Source: Desulfofustis sp. PB-SRB1
GTDB taxonomy: Bacteria > Desulfobacterota > Desulfobulbia > Desulfobulbales > Desulfocapsaceae
Assembly (NCBI GenBank): GCA_016722945.1
Contig: JAEQMT010000023.1
Location: forward strand, 124,001-188,000
DNA length: 64,000 bases
Reading direction: 5' to 3'
Below, one piece after another: positions 23,997-33,109 of this stretch. Each line of letters begins with the position of its first letter. Positions within the stretch are counted from its first letter, which is position 1. A program made the position numbers and the translations under genes. The notes under the pieces were generated by a model, which worked only from the letters and a program-made list of their open reading frames with translations, was not told the DNA's origin and did not search any database.

Positions 23997-24835
23997 GGTT
24001 TCTGGTATGCCGGCAGTTGCGCAACAATGGTTGCAATCAGGGTGATCAAGTGCGGCTCGGTGGCGTGGACCGCGGCAAAAATCTCATCGAGACTGATGGG
24101 TTGAAAATTATTGGGGTCGTTAACGTTAGCGATTACCGACAAACCCAGCACATCGAGCCCGCCATGGCGGGCGACAATCACCTCGGGCACCGACGACATG
24201 CCCACCGCGTCCGCCCCACAGCCTCTCAGCCAGCGGGTTTCCGAGGGTGTTTCCAGACTCGGCCCGGGAATGCAGACATACACCCCGCTTACCACCTGAG
24301 CGATGCCGGCGGTGGAAGCGCTGTCCAGCGCCAGTTTGATCAACCCCGGATGATACGGCTCCGACATGTCGGGAAAACGCTCTCCCCATGCCTCAAGGTT
24401 GGTGCCGCGCAGCGGGTTTTCGCCCAGAAAATTGAGGTGATCGCGAATCACCATAATGGTGCCGGGGGCAAACAACGGGTTGAGCCCTCCCGCCGCATTG
24501 ACGATGATCATCGTCTTGATGCCCAGCAGTTGCATAACCCGCACCGGCATGGTGACGGCCCTGGTGTCGTAGCCTTCGTAATAGTGGAAGCGGCCGGATA
24601 AGACGAGCAGCGGCACCTCCGCCAGGGTCCCGGCGAGCAACACTCCTTCATGCCCGGCTACCGTGGAACGGGGGAAATGGGGGATTGCTTCATAGCCAAT
24701 GCGGTGGTGGATGGCCATGGCGTGGCCGATCCCGGCCAGGCCGGTTCCCAGCTGCATGGCGATGGCGGGGACAAAGGGCAGCTCACCACGCAGGTAGGCA
24801 ACCGCCTCGTTTACCTGGGTTAGATAGTCGCACAT
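23993..24835 (-). CDS. Purine nucleoside phosphorylase (possibly methylthioinosine phosphorylase)
   Basis: 280 aa, trimeric PNP/MTAP family. GRFHYYEGYDTRAVTMPVRV is the phosphate and ribose site motif, INTH-type VNAAGGLNPLFAPGTIMVIR and GPSLETPSETRWLRGCGADA follow, and VGMSSVPEVIVARHGGLDVL plus SVIANVND form the base site. The terminal Asn of IANVND favours 6-oxopurines (inosine or guanosine) over adenine. With the deaminase downstream the natural substrate could be 5-methylthioinosine. The near-N-terminal glycine loop reads LGTGLAGIG where the family usually has GSGLG, a small deviation. Confidence 0.88.
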   Translation of the reverse strand: MCDYLTQVNEAVAYLRGELPFVPAIAMQLGTGLAGIGHAMAIHHRIGYEAIPHFPRSTVAGHEGVLLAGTLAEVPLLVLSGRFHYYEGYDTRAVTMPVRVMQLLGIKTMIIVNAAGGLNPLFAPGTIMVIRDHLNFLGENPLRGTNLEAWGERFPDMSEPYHPGLIKLALDSASTAGIAQVVSGVYVCIPGPSLETPSETRWLRGCGADAVGMSSVPEVIVARHGGLDVLGLSVIANVNDPNNFQPISLDEIFAAVHATEPHLITLIATIVAQLPAYQKP

Positions 24836-24841
24836 AGGGAA

Positions 24842-25012
24842 TTGATGAATTCGTTAAAACCCTGAATTAGCATTTTTTCCACCATTGCGGCGCTCGATTA
24901 CACCATTTACGGGCAGGCTTCAGGGGGAATCCAGTAATTTCAAAAAATATCGATGGCTGGTTAACTCAGGCATTACGGGAACAGAAGTTTTTACCACTCC
25001 ATCGGTAGTTTA
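24842..25012. repeat. Intergenic palindromic repeat (family member 1)
   Basis: Holds GGGGGAATCCAGTAATTTCA in the orientation opposite to the copies at 31357-31655. The outer parts (TGATGAATTCGTTAAAACCC at the left, TTTTTACCACTCCATCGG at the right) are imperfect inverted repeats like the ends of those copies. Non-coding; looks like a MITE-type element between the phosphorylase and thrC genes. Confidence 0.6.
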
Positions 25013-26410
25013 TGAGCTACTGAGCGCGTGTTTCGCGACAAACGCTTTCACGTCCTCCATCTTCGCCTCCATCACCTCGCACCGGCTGGGCATATCCAGC
25101 ATGGCGGCCAGGGATGAAGGAAGCTCGAATCTGGTGTCGATGGCTGTTTCCACCGTATCGAAAAACTTTGCCGGATGGGCCGTGGCAAGGCAGACAAGCG
25201 GCGTCCCCTTGCCGCTTAGCTGCTGCCCGGCGCGAACCCCGATGGCGGTGTGCGGATCAAGCACATAGCCGTAGGTGCGATAGTAGTGGGCAATGGTCTG
25301 GCTGACCTCATCGCTTGATACCGCGCAGCCGATGAAATCACGTCGGATATGATCAAGCTGATCACGCAAATCCAATACGCCGGTTTGGGCAAAATCTGCC
25401 ATGGCGCCGGCCACCCGCTGTGGCTCCTTATCAAAAAGGTAATAGAGGTAGCGCTCAAAATTCGATGCCGCCTGGATATCCATGGACGGGCTCGAGGTGG
25501 CCACCACCGGCCGTCGCGAATAGTGTCCATCTTCGATGAGCCGGGCGAGAATATCGTTTTCGTTGGTAGCCAGGATCAGGCTGCCGATGGCGCCTTCCGG
25601 GAGAAGTTTTCTGGCCAGATAGCCCGCGAAGATATCGCCGAAATTGCCGGTGGGAACGGCAAAGCCGACGGTGCGGTCCTGTTCGTGGGTGCGGATGTGC
25701 AGATACGCATAAATATAGTAGACGATCTGCGCCAGCACCCGCGCCCAGTTGATGGAGTTGATGGCGCCCAACCGGTAGTGGTGTTTGAAATCGGTATCGG
25801 AGAAAATGGTCTTGACGATGGCCTGGGCCTCGTCAAACGTTCCCTGGATACCGATGTTGAAGACGTTGGCGTCGGTAACCGTGGTCATCTGTTTTTCCTG
25901 CACCGTGCTGATCCGGCCATGGGGGTGCAGGATAAAGATATTGATTCGCTCCCTGCCGCGCACCCCGTGAATGGCGGCGCTGCCGGTGTCGCCGGAGGTG
26001 GCGCCGATAATGTTGAGCTGATCGCCTGATTTAGTAAGCAGATAGGCAAAAAGATTGCCCAGAAACTGCAGAGCAATGTCCTTGAAGGCAAGGGTCGGGC
26101 CGTGGAACAGCTCCAGGATGTGCAGCTCGCCGGCATGCACCATCGGGGCGACGGCCGGATCGTTGAACGATGCGTAGGAGTCGGTGATCAGCGCTTTGAG
26201 ATCAGGGGCCGGGATATCGTCGATGAATCTCGACATTACCTCGAAGGCCAGCTCCTGGTAGCTGAAGCCGCGCCATCTCTCCACCGTATCATGATCCACC
26301 CGGGGAATAGCGCGGGGCAGCAGCAGGCCGCCGTCTTCGGCCAGCCCCATCATAACCGCCTCGCTGAAGCTGATACCGGTTACCCCGCCGCGCGTGCTGA
26401 TGTATTCCAT
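25010..26410 (-). CDS. thrC: Threonine synthase
   Basis: 466 aa PLP enzyme converting O-phosphohomoserine to threonine. MEYISTRGGVTGISFSEAVM and MGLAEDGGLLLPRAIPRV are the typical N-terminus. GPTLAFKDIALQFLGNLFAY contains the PLP Lys (FKD). GATSGDTGSAAIHGVRGRER is the phosphate-binding loop, and FAVPTGNFGDIFAGYLARK completes the fold. Length fits the longer bacterial type. Located 33 bp downstream of rsfS on the same strand. Confidence 0.96.
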   Translation of the reverse strand: MEYISTRGGVTGISFSEAVMMGLAEDGGLLLPRAIPRVDHDTVERWRGFSYQELAFEVMSRFIDDIPAPDLKALITDSYASFNDPAVAPMVHAGELHILELFHGPTLAFKDIALQFLGNLFAYLLTKSGDQLNIIGATSGDTGSAAIHGVRGRERINIFILHPHGRISTVQEKQMTTVTDANVFNIGIQGTFDEAQAIVKTIFSDTDFKHHYRLGAINSINWARVLAQIVYYIYAYLHIRTHEQDRTVGFAVPTGNFGDIFAGYLARKLLPEGAIGSLILATNENDILARLIEDGHYSRRPVVATSSPSMDIQAASNFERYLYYLFDKEPQRVAGAMADFAQTGVLDLRDQLDHIRRDFIGCAVSSDEVSQTIAHYYRTYGYVLDPHTAIGVRAGQQLSGKGTPLVCLATAHPAKFFDTVETAIDTRFELPSSLAAMLDMPSRCEVMEAKMEDVKAFVAKHALSSS

Positions 26411-26442
26411 GGCTTGCTCAGCGCCGCTGGTTTTGGGGGCCG

Positions 26443-26826
26443 CTAGGTAGAATCATGGTCAAACTCCACCCTGGGGGCGTCGTGCCAGAGCCCGTCCAGA
26501 TCATAGAACTCGCGCTGTTCATGGTAAAAGACATGAACGATCACATCGCCGAAATCAAGCAGTACCCAGGTTCCCTCGCGCAGTCCCTCGGCCCGCGAGG
26601 TGTTGATCCGCTTGGAGCGCAGCTCGTGCTCGATGTTCTCCGCCATGGCCTGGACATGCCTGGTGGAGCGACCGCTGACAATCACGAAATAATCGGCGAA
26701 CGAGCACATCCCGCGCACGTCGAGAACCGCTATCTCTTCGCCCTTGCTGTCGGTGGCGACCCGGTGGCAGACCTCGGCGATATCGTGGCCGTCGCGATCG
26801 CGATATTCTTTTTTCAGGTTACTCAT
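26443..26826 (-). CDS. rsfS: Ribosomal silencing factor RsfS
   Basis: 127 aa. RsfS binds ribosomal protein L14 and blocks subunit joining when nutrients are scarce. The core KGEEIAVLDVRGMCSFADYF followed by VIVSGRSTRHVQAMAENIEH and WVLLDFGDVIVHVFYHEQRE, FYDLDGLWHDAP is the complete family signature. The protein is about the usual length. It lies between topB and thrC on the minus strand, 31 bp after the topB stop. Confidence 0.96.
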   Translation of the reverse strand: MSNLKKEYRDRDGHDIAEVCHRVATDSKGEEIAVLDVRGMCSFADYFVIVSGRSTRHVQAMAENIEHELRSKRINTSRAEGLREGTWVLLDFGDVIVHVFYHEQREFYDLDGLWHDAPRVEFDHDST

Positions 26827-26857
26827 CCTGCTTTACTGACGGGAAATGAACCCGCTG

Positions 26858-29323
26858 TCAATTCTTTTTCGCGGCGCCGCGTCGTTTTCGGGGGGGAAAT
26901 TCAAAGCTGATGCGGCCGCTGCCGTCAAGCACCAGATAGGCGTCGAAGGGCCGCCGTTTTTTCGAGATAAAGCCCTTGATCAGTGGGGTCTTGCCGTCTC
27001 TAAGCATGGCCTTCATGGCCTCCGGCGGGATCGGCTTGGCGAGAATAATCTTGCTGATTTTAAGCCCTTTTTTCTCATCACCATGCAGGGCGGAGGAAGA
27101 CATGTAGCCGGCCGGGGTCTCGTATACCGGGCTCTGGTCGATGGGCGAGAGTCCCAGCGGTTCGGTGCTGGTGATGGCGTCGATATCGAGCTGATCGGTG
27201 GCCTCGGCAAACAGAAATTCCACCTTGTTGTTGTGCAGATGCACCGAGGCGGTAAATGGCTTGCCCTTTTTCGAGCGAAAATCAGAAAACGGGCCGACGG
27301 TTTTACCCGTAATGAGGGCCACCACCTCGTCTTCGCGCATCAGACGACCGCCTAATATCTTGCGGATGGTGATCTTATTGTCACCGCGCACATAAGCGGT
27401 GGGTGTTTCATAGAAATCCACCCCATCCAGCGGGCTGAACGGAGCCGGGACGCGATCCCGGTCGCCGTCATATTTCTTGATGCGCTCGGTGATCTCAGCG
27501 GTGAGATTACGGATATCAGCCATAAAATCGGCCCGGGTGTAGTCTCCTTTCAATATCTGGTTGAGCTTGTACTCCCACTCACCGGTCATCTCCGGCGAGG
27601 CCAATACATTGATGCGCATGGCCTCCAGCAGGGTGAGCAGCTCAAACGCCTTGCCGGTGGGGGCCAGCTCCTTGCCCTCTCGGATCACATACTTTTCGTT
27701 AATCAGTTTTTCGATGATTGCGGCCCGGGTCGCCGGTGTTCCCAGCCCCCGTTCTTTCATGGCTTCGGCCAGCTCCTCGTCATCCACCAGCTTGCCGGAA
27801 TGCTCCATGGCGGTCAGCAGGGTGGCCTCGGAAAAGCGCGGCGGCGGCTTGGTGGCAAGGGACTGTACCTCAACATCGCTGCAGGTGATGGCGGTATCAG
27901 CGCTCACCGGCGGCAGCATGTTGTCATCGGCGGCGGCGCCGTCCTTGAGATACACCGCGCGCCAGCCCGGCTCCCGCAAAATGGCGCCTTCGGTGAGAAA
28001 CTGCTCGCCTTCAACTTCTGAGATGCGCCTGGTCTTCAAATAGACGGCGGGCGGGAAAAATACCGCCAGAAACCGCTGCACCACCATACGGTAGATGTCC
28101 AGCTCCGATTTGCTCAGCGAACCGGTCGGCAGTTTGTTGGTGGGGATGATGGCGTGATGGTCGGAAACTTTGGCGTCGTTGAAGATGCGGGGATTGGCGC
28201 GGATATACTTTTTGCTGAGCACGGTTGTTGCGTGTTCGCCGTAGTCCCACTTTTTCTGCGCGGTAGTGAGCCGGGTGGCGACCCCAATGTAATCCCTGGT
28301 CAGATAGCGCGAGTCGGTACGCGGATAGGTGAGCAGCTTATGCCGTTCATACAGGGCCTGGGCGATGGCCAGGGTGTTCTTGGCCGAGAGGCCGAATCGG
28401 TTGTTGGCCTCGCGCTGCAGCGAAGTAAGGTCGTAGAGCTGCGGCGGTGACTGGCGCGCCTCTCTGGTTTTCTCGCTCACCACCGCGGGTTTGCCGGCAC
28501 AGCTCTGGGCGATGGCGGCGGCACGCTTCTCATCCCAGATACGATCTGCCTGGGCGTCCGGATCTTTTTTTCTTTTGCGAAATTTCGGATCGATCCACTT
28601 ACCGGTGTAGGGCGACTCGGCCCCGGTAAAGGCGCCGATCAGACTGAAATAGGAACGCGGCTGAAAGTCTATGCGCTGCCGCTCACGGTGCACCAGCAGC
28701 GACAGGGTGGGGGTCTGGACGCGGCCGCAGGGGGTGAGGAAAAAACCGCCGAATCGGGAGCGATAGGCGGTCAGCGCCCGGGTGGCGTTGATTCCCACCA
28801 GCCAGTCCGATTCCGAACGGCACAGGGCGGTGTCCTCCAATGCTTGCATTTCCTTATCGTCACGCAGGGCGCCGAAACCGGCGGCAATAGCCTCCTTGGT
28901 CATGGACTGCAGCCACAGCCGCTTGAAGGTTTTACCCTTCACCGAATTGTTCCACGCCTGCCTGACGATATATTTGAAGATCAGCTCACCTTCCCGTCCG
29001 GCATCGCAGGCGTTGACGATGGTGGTCACATCCTTGCGGCGAATAAGTTTTTGCAGGGCGTTGAACTGGCTCTTGGTTCCGTCCAGCACCTTGAGGGGAA
29101 AGGTTTCGGGGATGATGGGCAGATCGTCCATCCGCCATTTCTGATAGCGCCCGTCAATCTCTTCGGGAAAGCAGATGGACACCAGGTGGCCCACCGCAAA
29201 GGAGACGATATAGTCCGCGCCCTCGTATTGCGTCTTCGCCCTGGTAAACGAGCCCGGCAGGGCCCGCGCCAGATCGGCGGCAACACTTGGTTTTTCCGCA
29301 ATAATGAGAGTTTTGTCAGCCAT
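26858..29323 (-). CDS. topB: DNA topoisomerase III (type IA)
   Basis: 821 aa enzyme that decatenates DNA by single-strand passage. N-terminal Toprim domain MADKTLIIAEKPSVAADLAR with NACDAGREGELIFKYIVRQA (Asp/Glu metal triad). The catalytic Tyr lies in LTYPRTDSRYLTRDYIGVAT. The C-terminal 200 residues hold two repeated modules (ITIRKILGGRLMREDEVVAL and ISKIILAKPIPPEAMKAMLR), the C-terminal repeat seen in many TopB proteins instead of Cys4 zinc fingers. Ends in a basic tail RKRRGAAKKN. Confidence 0.95.
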   Translation of the reverse strand: MADKTLIIAEKPSVAADLARALPGSFTRAKTQYEGADYIVSFAVGHLVSICFPEEIDGRYQKWRMDDLPIIPETFPLKVLDGTKSQFNALQKLIRRKDVTTIVNACDAGREGELIFKYIVRQAWNNSVKGKTFKRLWLQSMTKEAIAAGFGALRDDKEMQALEDTALCRSESDWLVGINATRALTAYRSRFGGFFLTPCGRVQTPTLSLLVHRERQRIDFQPRSYFSLIGAFTGAESPYTGKWIDPKFRKRKKDPDAQADRIWDEKRAAAIAQSCAGKPAVVSEKTREARQSPPQLYDLTSLQREANNRFGLSAKNTLAIAQALYERHKLLTYPRTDSRYLTRDYIGVATRLTTAQKKWDYGEHATTVLSKKYIRANPRIFNDAKVSDHHAIIPTNKLPTGSLSKSELDIYRMVVQRFLAVFFPPAVYLKTRRISEVEGEQFLTEGAILREPGWRAVYLKDGAAADDNMLPPVSADTAITCSDVEVQSLATKPPPRFSEATLLTAMEHSGKLVDDEELAEAMKERGLGTPATRAAIIEKLINEKYVIREGKELAPTGKAFELLTLLEAMRINVLASPEMTGEWEYKLNQILKGDYTRADFMADIRNLTAEITERIKKYDGDRDRVPAPFSPLDGVDFYETPTAYVRGDNKITIRKILGGRLMREDEVVALITGKTVGPFSDFRSKKGKPFTASVHLHNNKVEFLFAEATDQLDIDAITSTEPLGLSPIDQSPVYETPAGYMSSSALHGDEKKGLKISKIILAKPIPPEAMKAMLRDGKTPLIKGFISKKRRPFDAYLVLDGSGRISFEFPPRKRRGAAKKN

Positions 29324-29734
29324 GAGTGGAGAATACCTATGTATTTGCTTGCCAAGATGTCAACTCTGCCGACATCCATCGCCCGAGCTTTTTATGCGCC
29401 ATACCCCTGTTTGTCAATCCGATTTTCTGGATACCAAGGGTGAGGATCTGAAATGAGCTAACCACACGAAGATAGAATATGATAAAATCTCAAGGTCAGG
29501 TGATTTACGCATACGAATACTGGCGGACCAACGGATTTAAATCAACCGTATCTGATGCGACAAGCAATACTATTTGCATGCAATGGATAATGCTGGTAAA
29601 GAGTCACGATAGGTTTTTTCCATATTATCGTTAAAATGCATGCTGAAAGGTGTTACAATATCTAGTAGAATATTTTTTTAGATTCTAGCTGAAATAGTTC
29701 ATGCTTCTGCATAATTTTTTGTAAGAATTAAACC
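29324..29734. other. AT-rich intergenic region, no feature recognised
   Basis: About 410 bp between divergently oriented topB and a small membrane protein gene. Base composition turns AT-rich toward 29650-29730. No tRNA, riboswitch or repeat identified. Promoters for both flanking genes presumably lie here. Confidence 0.4.
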
Positions 29735-30049
29735 ATGAATTTGATACTGGTGATATTGCTGCTATTTGGCCAATTAACAGTAATAACAAAGGTAATTGAG
29801 GGTAAGAAATTCTCTGTATTAAAGACTATTCTTGTTGCTATATACCTTCTGGTTGGAATTAATCTTCCTCTGTTAATATACGCCTATTTAATATATCGTG
29901 TAGGAGGAGATATACCTATTTTAGGATTCGCTATTACTTTTTATGTTCTTGGACTTTGTATCATGGGATTGACTGCAATAGGACATTCTTTGTATAAATT
30001 TATAAAATTTGAGATAATAGGCCATCTCAAGAGGAAGAAACATTCATGA
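29735..30049 (+). CDS. Small hydrophobic membrane protein (104 aa)
   Basis: Predicted integral membrane protein with three or four segments: MNLILVILLLFGQLTVITKV, SVLKTILVAIYLLVGINLPL with LIYAYLIY, and ILGFAITFYVLGLCIMGLTA, ending in a basic tail HLKRKKHS. No family recognised. Codon use is markedly AT-rich compared with the genes on either side, which suggests recent acquisition. A plausible but weak ribosome site precedes the ATG. Moderate confidence that it is expressed. Confidence 0.5.
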   Translation: MNLILVILLLFGQLTVITKVIEGKKFSVLKTILVAIYLLVGINLPLLIYAYLIYRVGGDIPILGFAITFYVLGLCIMGLTAIGHSLYKFIKFEIIGHLKRKKHS

Positions 30050-30154
30050 AAAGTTAATATTATTGCTCTCAACAAAAGTAGATACTTGCCGTGAGCAATG
30101 ATAATTTGAAATGATCTGAAAAAGGGTAACGGGTGGCGATAACAGGAGCGGCCA

Positions 30155-31003
30155 ATGAAAATCACTACGTTGATTGAAAATGAATGTGCTGAGGGTGGTG
30201 CTGATTTTATCTGCGAATGGGGGTTATCGCTGCACCTTGAGTGTGGTGAGCACTCGATTTTGTTCGATGTGGGCAAGACCGGCGCGTTTGCCGATAATGC
30301 GGCCCGGTTAGGTGTCGATATCGCCTCTGTAGACGCGATGGTGCTGTCGCATCACCATGCTGACCATGGCGGTGGCCTTCCCCGGTTTTTTGATCACAAC
30401 TCCGGCGCATCCGTGTATCTGGCGTCGCCACCGGCAGGTGAATGCTACATCAAAATCTTTTCTCTGTTTAAGAGGCACATAGGTTTTGATAATTCGATTA
30501 TGGGCGCTCATCCTGAGCGGTTTGTAGTCGTCTCGGAAACCACCGAGATACTTCCCAATGTCTTTGTTTTTCCTGCCATCAGCGGTTCTCATCCACGGCC
30601 GCGGGGCAACACCCAGCTCTATGTGGAGCATGAGGGAAGGCTGTATCATGATGACTTTTCCCATGAGATAGTGATGGCCATAAAAGATGGGGAGGCGCTT
30701 GTCATTTTTACCGGCTGTTCACACAACGGTCTGCTCAATATGGTGGATACGGTGGTGCACAGGTTTCCGGGGCTGCCGGTAAAGGCTGTTATCGGCGGTT
30801 TTCACCTGATTACCGCGATACCGTTGAACCGGATGGCGGGAAGCAAGAGGGAGATCGAAGCGCTTGGCAGAGCGGTACTGGACTATCCCATCGAAATGAC
30901 CTATACCGGCCATTGTACTGGGGCAAAAGCCTTTACGGTACTAAAGTCGATAATGGGCGACCGGCTCGTTCAGATTAACACGGGAACTTGTTTCGAGGTG
31001 TGA
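30155..31003 (+). CDS. MBL-fold metallo-hydrolase (COG1237-type)
   Basis: 282 aa. AMVLSHHHADHGGGLPRFFD is the HxHxDH metal-binding motif, followed by ISGSHPRPRGNTQLYVEHEG, VIFTGCSHNGLLNMVDTVVH and IGGFHLI with the remaining metal ligands. The N-terminus MKITTLIENECAEGGADFIC, with FDVGKTGAFADNA, matches proteins annotated as 7,8-dihydropterin-6-yl-methyl-4-aminobenzene phosphate synthase-like. Cytoplasmic, no signal peptide. The next gene starts 5 bp after its stop. Confidence 0.85.
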   Translation: MKITTLIENECAEGGADFICEWGLSLHLECGEHSILFDVGKTGAFADNAARLGVDIASVDAMVLSHHHADHGGGLPRFFDHNSGASVYLASPPAGECYIKIFSLFKRHIGFDNSIMGAHPERFVVVSETTEILPNVFVFPAISGSHPRPRGNTQLYVEHEGRLYHDDFSHEIVMAIKDGEALVIFTGCSHNGLLNMVDTVVHRFPGLPVKAVIGGFHLITAIPLNRMAGSKREIEALGRAVLDYPIEMTYTGHCTGAKAFTVLKSIMGDRLVQINTGTCFEV

Positions 31004-31007
31004 GGGT

Positions 31008-31361
31008 GTGACGAAAATCGGAGACAATCTCGCCTTTACACGGCTTAAGGCGACTGAACTGACGGATACGACTATTGTACTCGTAGATGATGCGGGCAGG
31101 CCGCGGACAATACCCTTGTCTGAAATAACGGCGATTGCGCTGGTGGGCGTGAAAAGCGCATCTGGTTTTTGTGGCACCATGGAGTGGGGCATGACCAATC
31201 CCACCCTCATTTTGCCGGTCAATTTGTGGAATATTATCAGAAATGTTGTCAAAAGAAGACAAGATGTGCACCACTACAAGCTGACGCTTGCCGGTGGAGA
31301 AGAGATTATCGTGATCTGTGAGGGCGCCATCCGGAGGGAAATTTCCAGGCTTCAGAAGTGA
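31008..31361 (+). CDS. Hypothetical protein (117 aa)
   Basis: Begins at GTG, MTKIGDNLAFTRLKATELTD, four bases after the MBL gene, so the two are likely one operon. It is a small alpha/beta protein; IVLVDDAGRPRTIPLSEITA in the middle suggests a beta-barrel-like first half, and LPVNLWNIIRNVVKRRQDVH a basic helix in the second. No family recognised and no membrane segment. Confidence 0.6.
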   Translation: MTKIGDNLAFTRLKATELTDTTIVLVDDAGRPRTIPLSEITAIALVGVKSASGFCGTMEWGMTNPTLILPVNLWNIIRNVVKRRQDVHHYKLTLAGGEEIIVICEGAIRREISRLQK

Positions 31362-31502
31362 TGTTTTCGTAAAAGCCCATATTCCTGTCAAACCGGAATT
31401 AACCCGACATCCATAACTAATTGAAATAACTGGATTCCCGCTTTCGCGGGAATGACGGCAGCAAGCAATTTTGAGGTTTGTACGAGCCCATCAGAAGTGA
31501 TG
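31357..31502. repeat. Intergenic palindromic repeat (family member 2)
   Basis: Runs from GAAGTGATGTTTTCGTAAAA to TTTGTACGAGCCCATCAGAA, whose ends are imperfect inverted repeats. The core GGATTCCCGCTTTCGCGGGA forms a perfect small hairpin. Related to the repeats at 24842, 31493 and 52825. Confidence 0.7.
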
Positions 31503-31655
31503 GCGTCGTAAAAACCCCAATTACGGTCATTGTGGAGTTGAGCCAAAATCCATAATCGAAATTACTGGATTCCCGCTGCAGCCTGCCCTTGAGTGTTGTC
31601 GAGGGCGGCAATGACGTTCGTAAGCAGATTCAAGATTTTTACGAGTTCATCAGTA
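31493..31655. repeat. Intergenic palindromic repeat (family member 3, tandem with previous)
   Basis: Starts AGAAGTGATGGCGTCGTAAA and ends ATTTTTACGAGTTCATCAG. The core hairpin is replaced by CTGCAGCCTGCCCTTGAGTG, close to the variant at 24842-25012. It overlaps the previous copy by about 10 bp, so the two share an end. Confidence 0.65.
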
Positions 31656-31690
31656 GCAGGTGTTTCTTTGGCTTTGATGTGTCGACCATG

Positions 31691-32176
31691 CTACCAGAAA
31701 TCTTCCACCATTGCCTGGCGCCAGCCGGCACGGGAGAGTTTCCAGTCGCCGTCTTCTTCTAAGATGGTGATATCAAACCAGTAGATATCGGCATTGATAT
31801 CGGGCAGCCCCGCGGCGTCACCCACCGGGCTGCCGGTAAAGGCGGCCAGCACGGTTGCCTGGATGGTTTTTTCGTCGATGGGGATAACCTCGCTGATCCG
31901 GCTCAGCACGTAGATTGATCTGTTGCTCAGCAGGTAGCCGGTGGCCACGCCGGCAAGATCGGCTTTGGTGCGGTTTTGCTCGTCGAGATATGATTCTGAA
32001 ATAAGCGCCCGGACGGCGCGTCCTTTACGGGCCTCGATCGCCTCTTCAGTCTGTGTGACAAATTCCGCGACGATCTGCTCTGGTTCGGAGGAGCCGCATC
32101 CGCCAAGCAATAGTGCTGAAATAAGTACCAGCAGGCGGAGGCGGGAAATTGCAACGATCTTCAGTTCAGGTTTCAT
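31691..32176 (-). CDS. Predicted lipoprotein (161 aa)
   Basis: Start MKPELKIVAISRLRLLVLIS chosen because it puts the hydrophobic signal directly before the lipobox LLGGC (in ALLLGGCGSSEPEQIVAEF). Mature part contains an NTF2/SnoaL-like pattern (TQTEEAIEARKGRAVRALIS ... YWFDITILEEDGDWKLSRAG), seen in proteins with a conical alpha-beta barrel; binding role unknown. It overlaps the 3' end of the upstream membrane protein gene by 11 bp, so the two are co-expressed. Confidence 0.75.
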   Translation of the reverse strand: MKPELKIVAISRLRLLVLISALLLGGCGSSEPEQIVAEFVTQTEEAIEARKGRAVRALISESYLDEQNRTKADLAGVATGYLLSNRSIYVLSRISEVIPIDEKTIQATVLAAFTGSPVGDAAGLPDINADIYWFDITILEEDGDWKLSRAGWRQAMVEDFW

Positions 32177-33101
32177 AGAGTCTCTGATAGTAGTGACGAT
32201 ATTCATTATGTACCAGCTGATAGGGGCGATACACCATCAAAAAAAACTTGAAGGAGGCCATTTTCAGGTAACAATAACTCGGGGTGGCGATCATGGTTGC
32301 CAACACCAGCCGGAGGATCAGGTGATCTACTGAAAAGAGGATCAGGGCCGGCAGGCCCACCACAAAGATACTTTCCAGGACAATACGACCAGTGAAAAAG
32401 ATCCAGCTCAGTACCGCCAGCCGAGCACTGGTAAACAGCTTGAAGAACAGCGCCAGCTTAGCGGAAAATGCACCCCGTGAGATCACCGCCAGCTTCGAGG
32501 AAAAGGAAAACCCGGCCATTACCAGCGGCAGAGCAAGTCCAACCTGCATTGCAAACAAAACGAGCCACCATGGACTGGCCAGGATTTGCCAGCCGCCACG
32601 CCACATCACAAATCCAGACACCGCCCAGAGCATGAACACTCCACAGGTGGCGCCCACCGCGATAATGTCCCAGCCCACCTGCTGCCAGCGGATTGCCGTC
32701 AGTGAGGCAAAAATCCCGAACCTGCCCCGTTCGTTGCGGTGCATGCGGCGCATGTCACTGCTGGGCCACAACGAGATTGTCTCTTTGAACATGAACAGGG
32801 CGGCCAGTACGAGAAAGGTCCGGTAATCGCTGATCAGGGCCAGCACATCGGCGGGCAGCCCGGTAAATACGTAGTCGGCCGACTGGATGCTCATCTCCTG
32901 TATGGTCGGCAGTGACGAACGGTCGAGCTTGACATACTTTTTCAGCAATTTGTCGATCAGGGCGAGGACGAAAATAAGCAGAAAAAAGGACTTGTATTTG
33001 AACAGATCGCGGCCTGAATCCACCACCAGTATGCGGTACCAGACGGGGGTGTGGGAAGAGGCCTGGGTAGTCACTGCCTGCTCTTGTGGTGATGAATCCA
33101 T
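32166..33101 (-). CDS. Multi-pass membrane protein of unknown function (about 311 aa)
   Basis: Start MDSSPQEQAVTTQASSHTPV at 33101 is preferred, since longer frames overlap the PAP2 gene extensively. Hydrophobic segments occur at FFLLIFVLALIDKLL, FLVLAALFMF, IIAVGATCGVFMLWAVSGFV, WWLVLFAMQVGLALPLVMAG, ILESIFVVGLPALILFSVDH and LVLATMIATP: about six. No family recognised. It lies between a PAP2 phosphatase and a lipoprotein gene on the same strand, with overlaps or very short gaps, suggesting an envelope-related operon. Confidence 0.7.
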   Translation of the reverse strand: MDSSPQEQAVTTQASSHTPVWYRILVVDSGRDLFKYKSFFLLIFVLALIDKLLKKYVKLDRSSLPTIQEMSIQSADYVFTGLPADVLALISDYRTFLVLAALFMFKETISLWPSSDMRRMHRNERGRFGIFASLTAIRWQQVGWDIIAVGATCGVFMLWAVSGFVMWRGGWQILASPWWLVLFAMQVGLALPLVMAGFSFSSKLAVISRGAFSAKLALFFKLFTSARLAVLSWIFFTGRIVLESIFVVGLPALILFSVDHLILRLVLATMIATPSYCYLKMASFKFFLMVYRPYQLVHNEYRHYYQRLYET

Positions 33102-33109
33102 ACTGGTTA

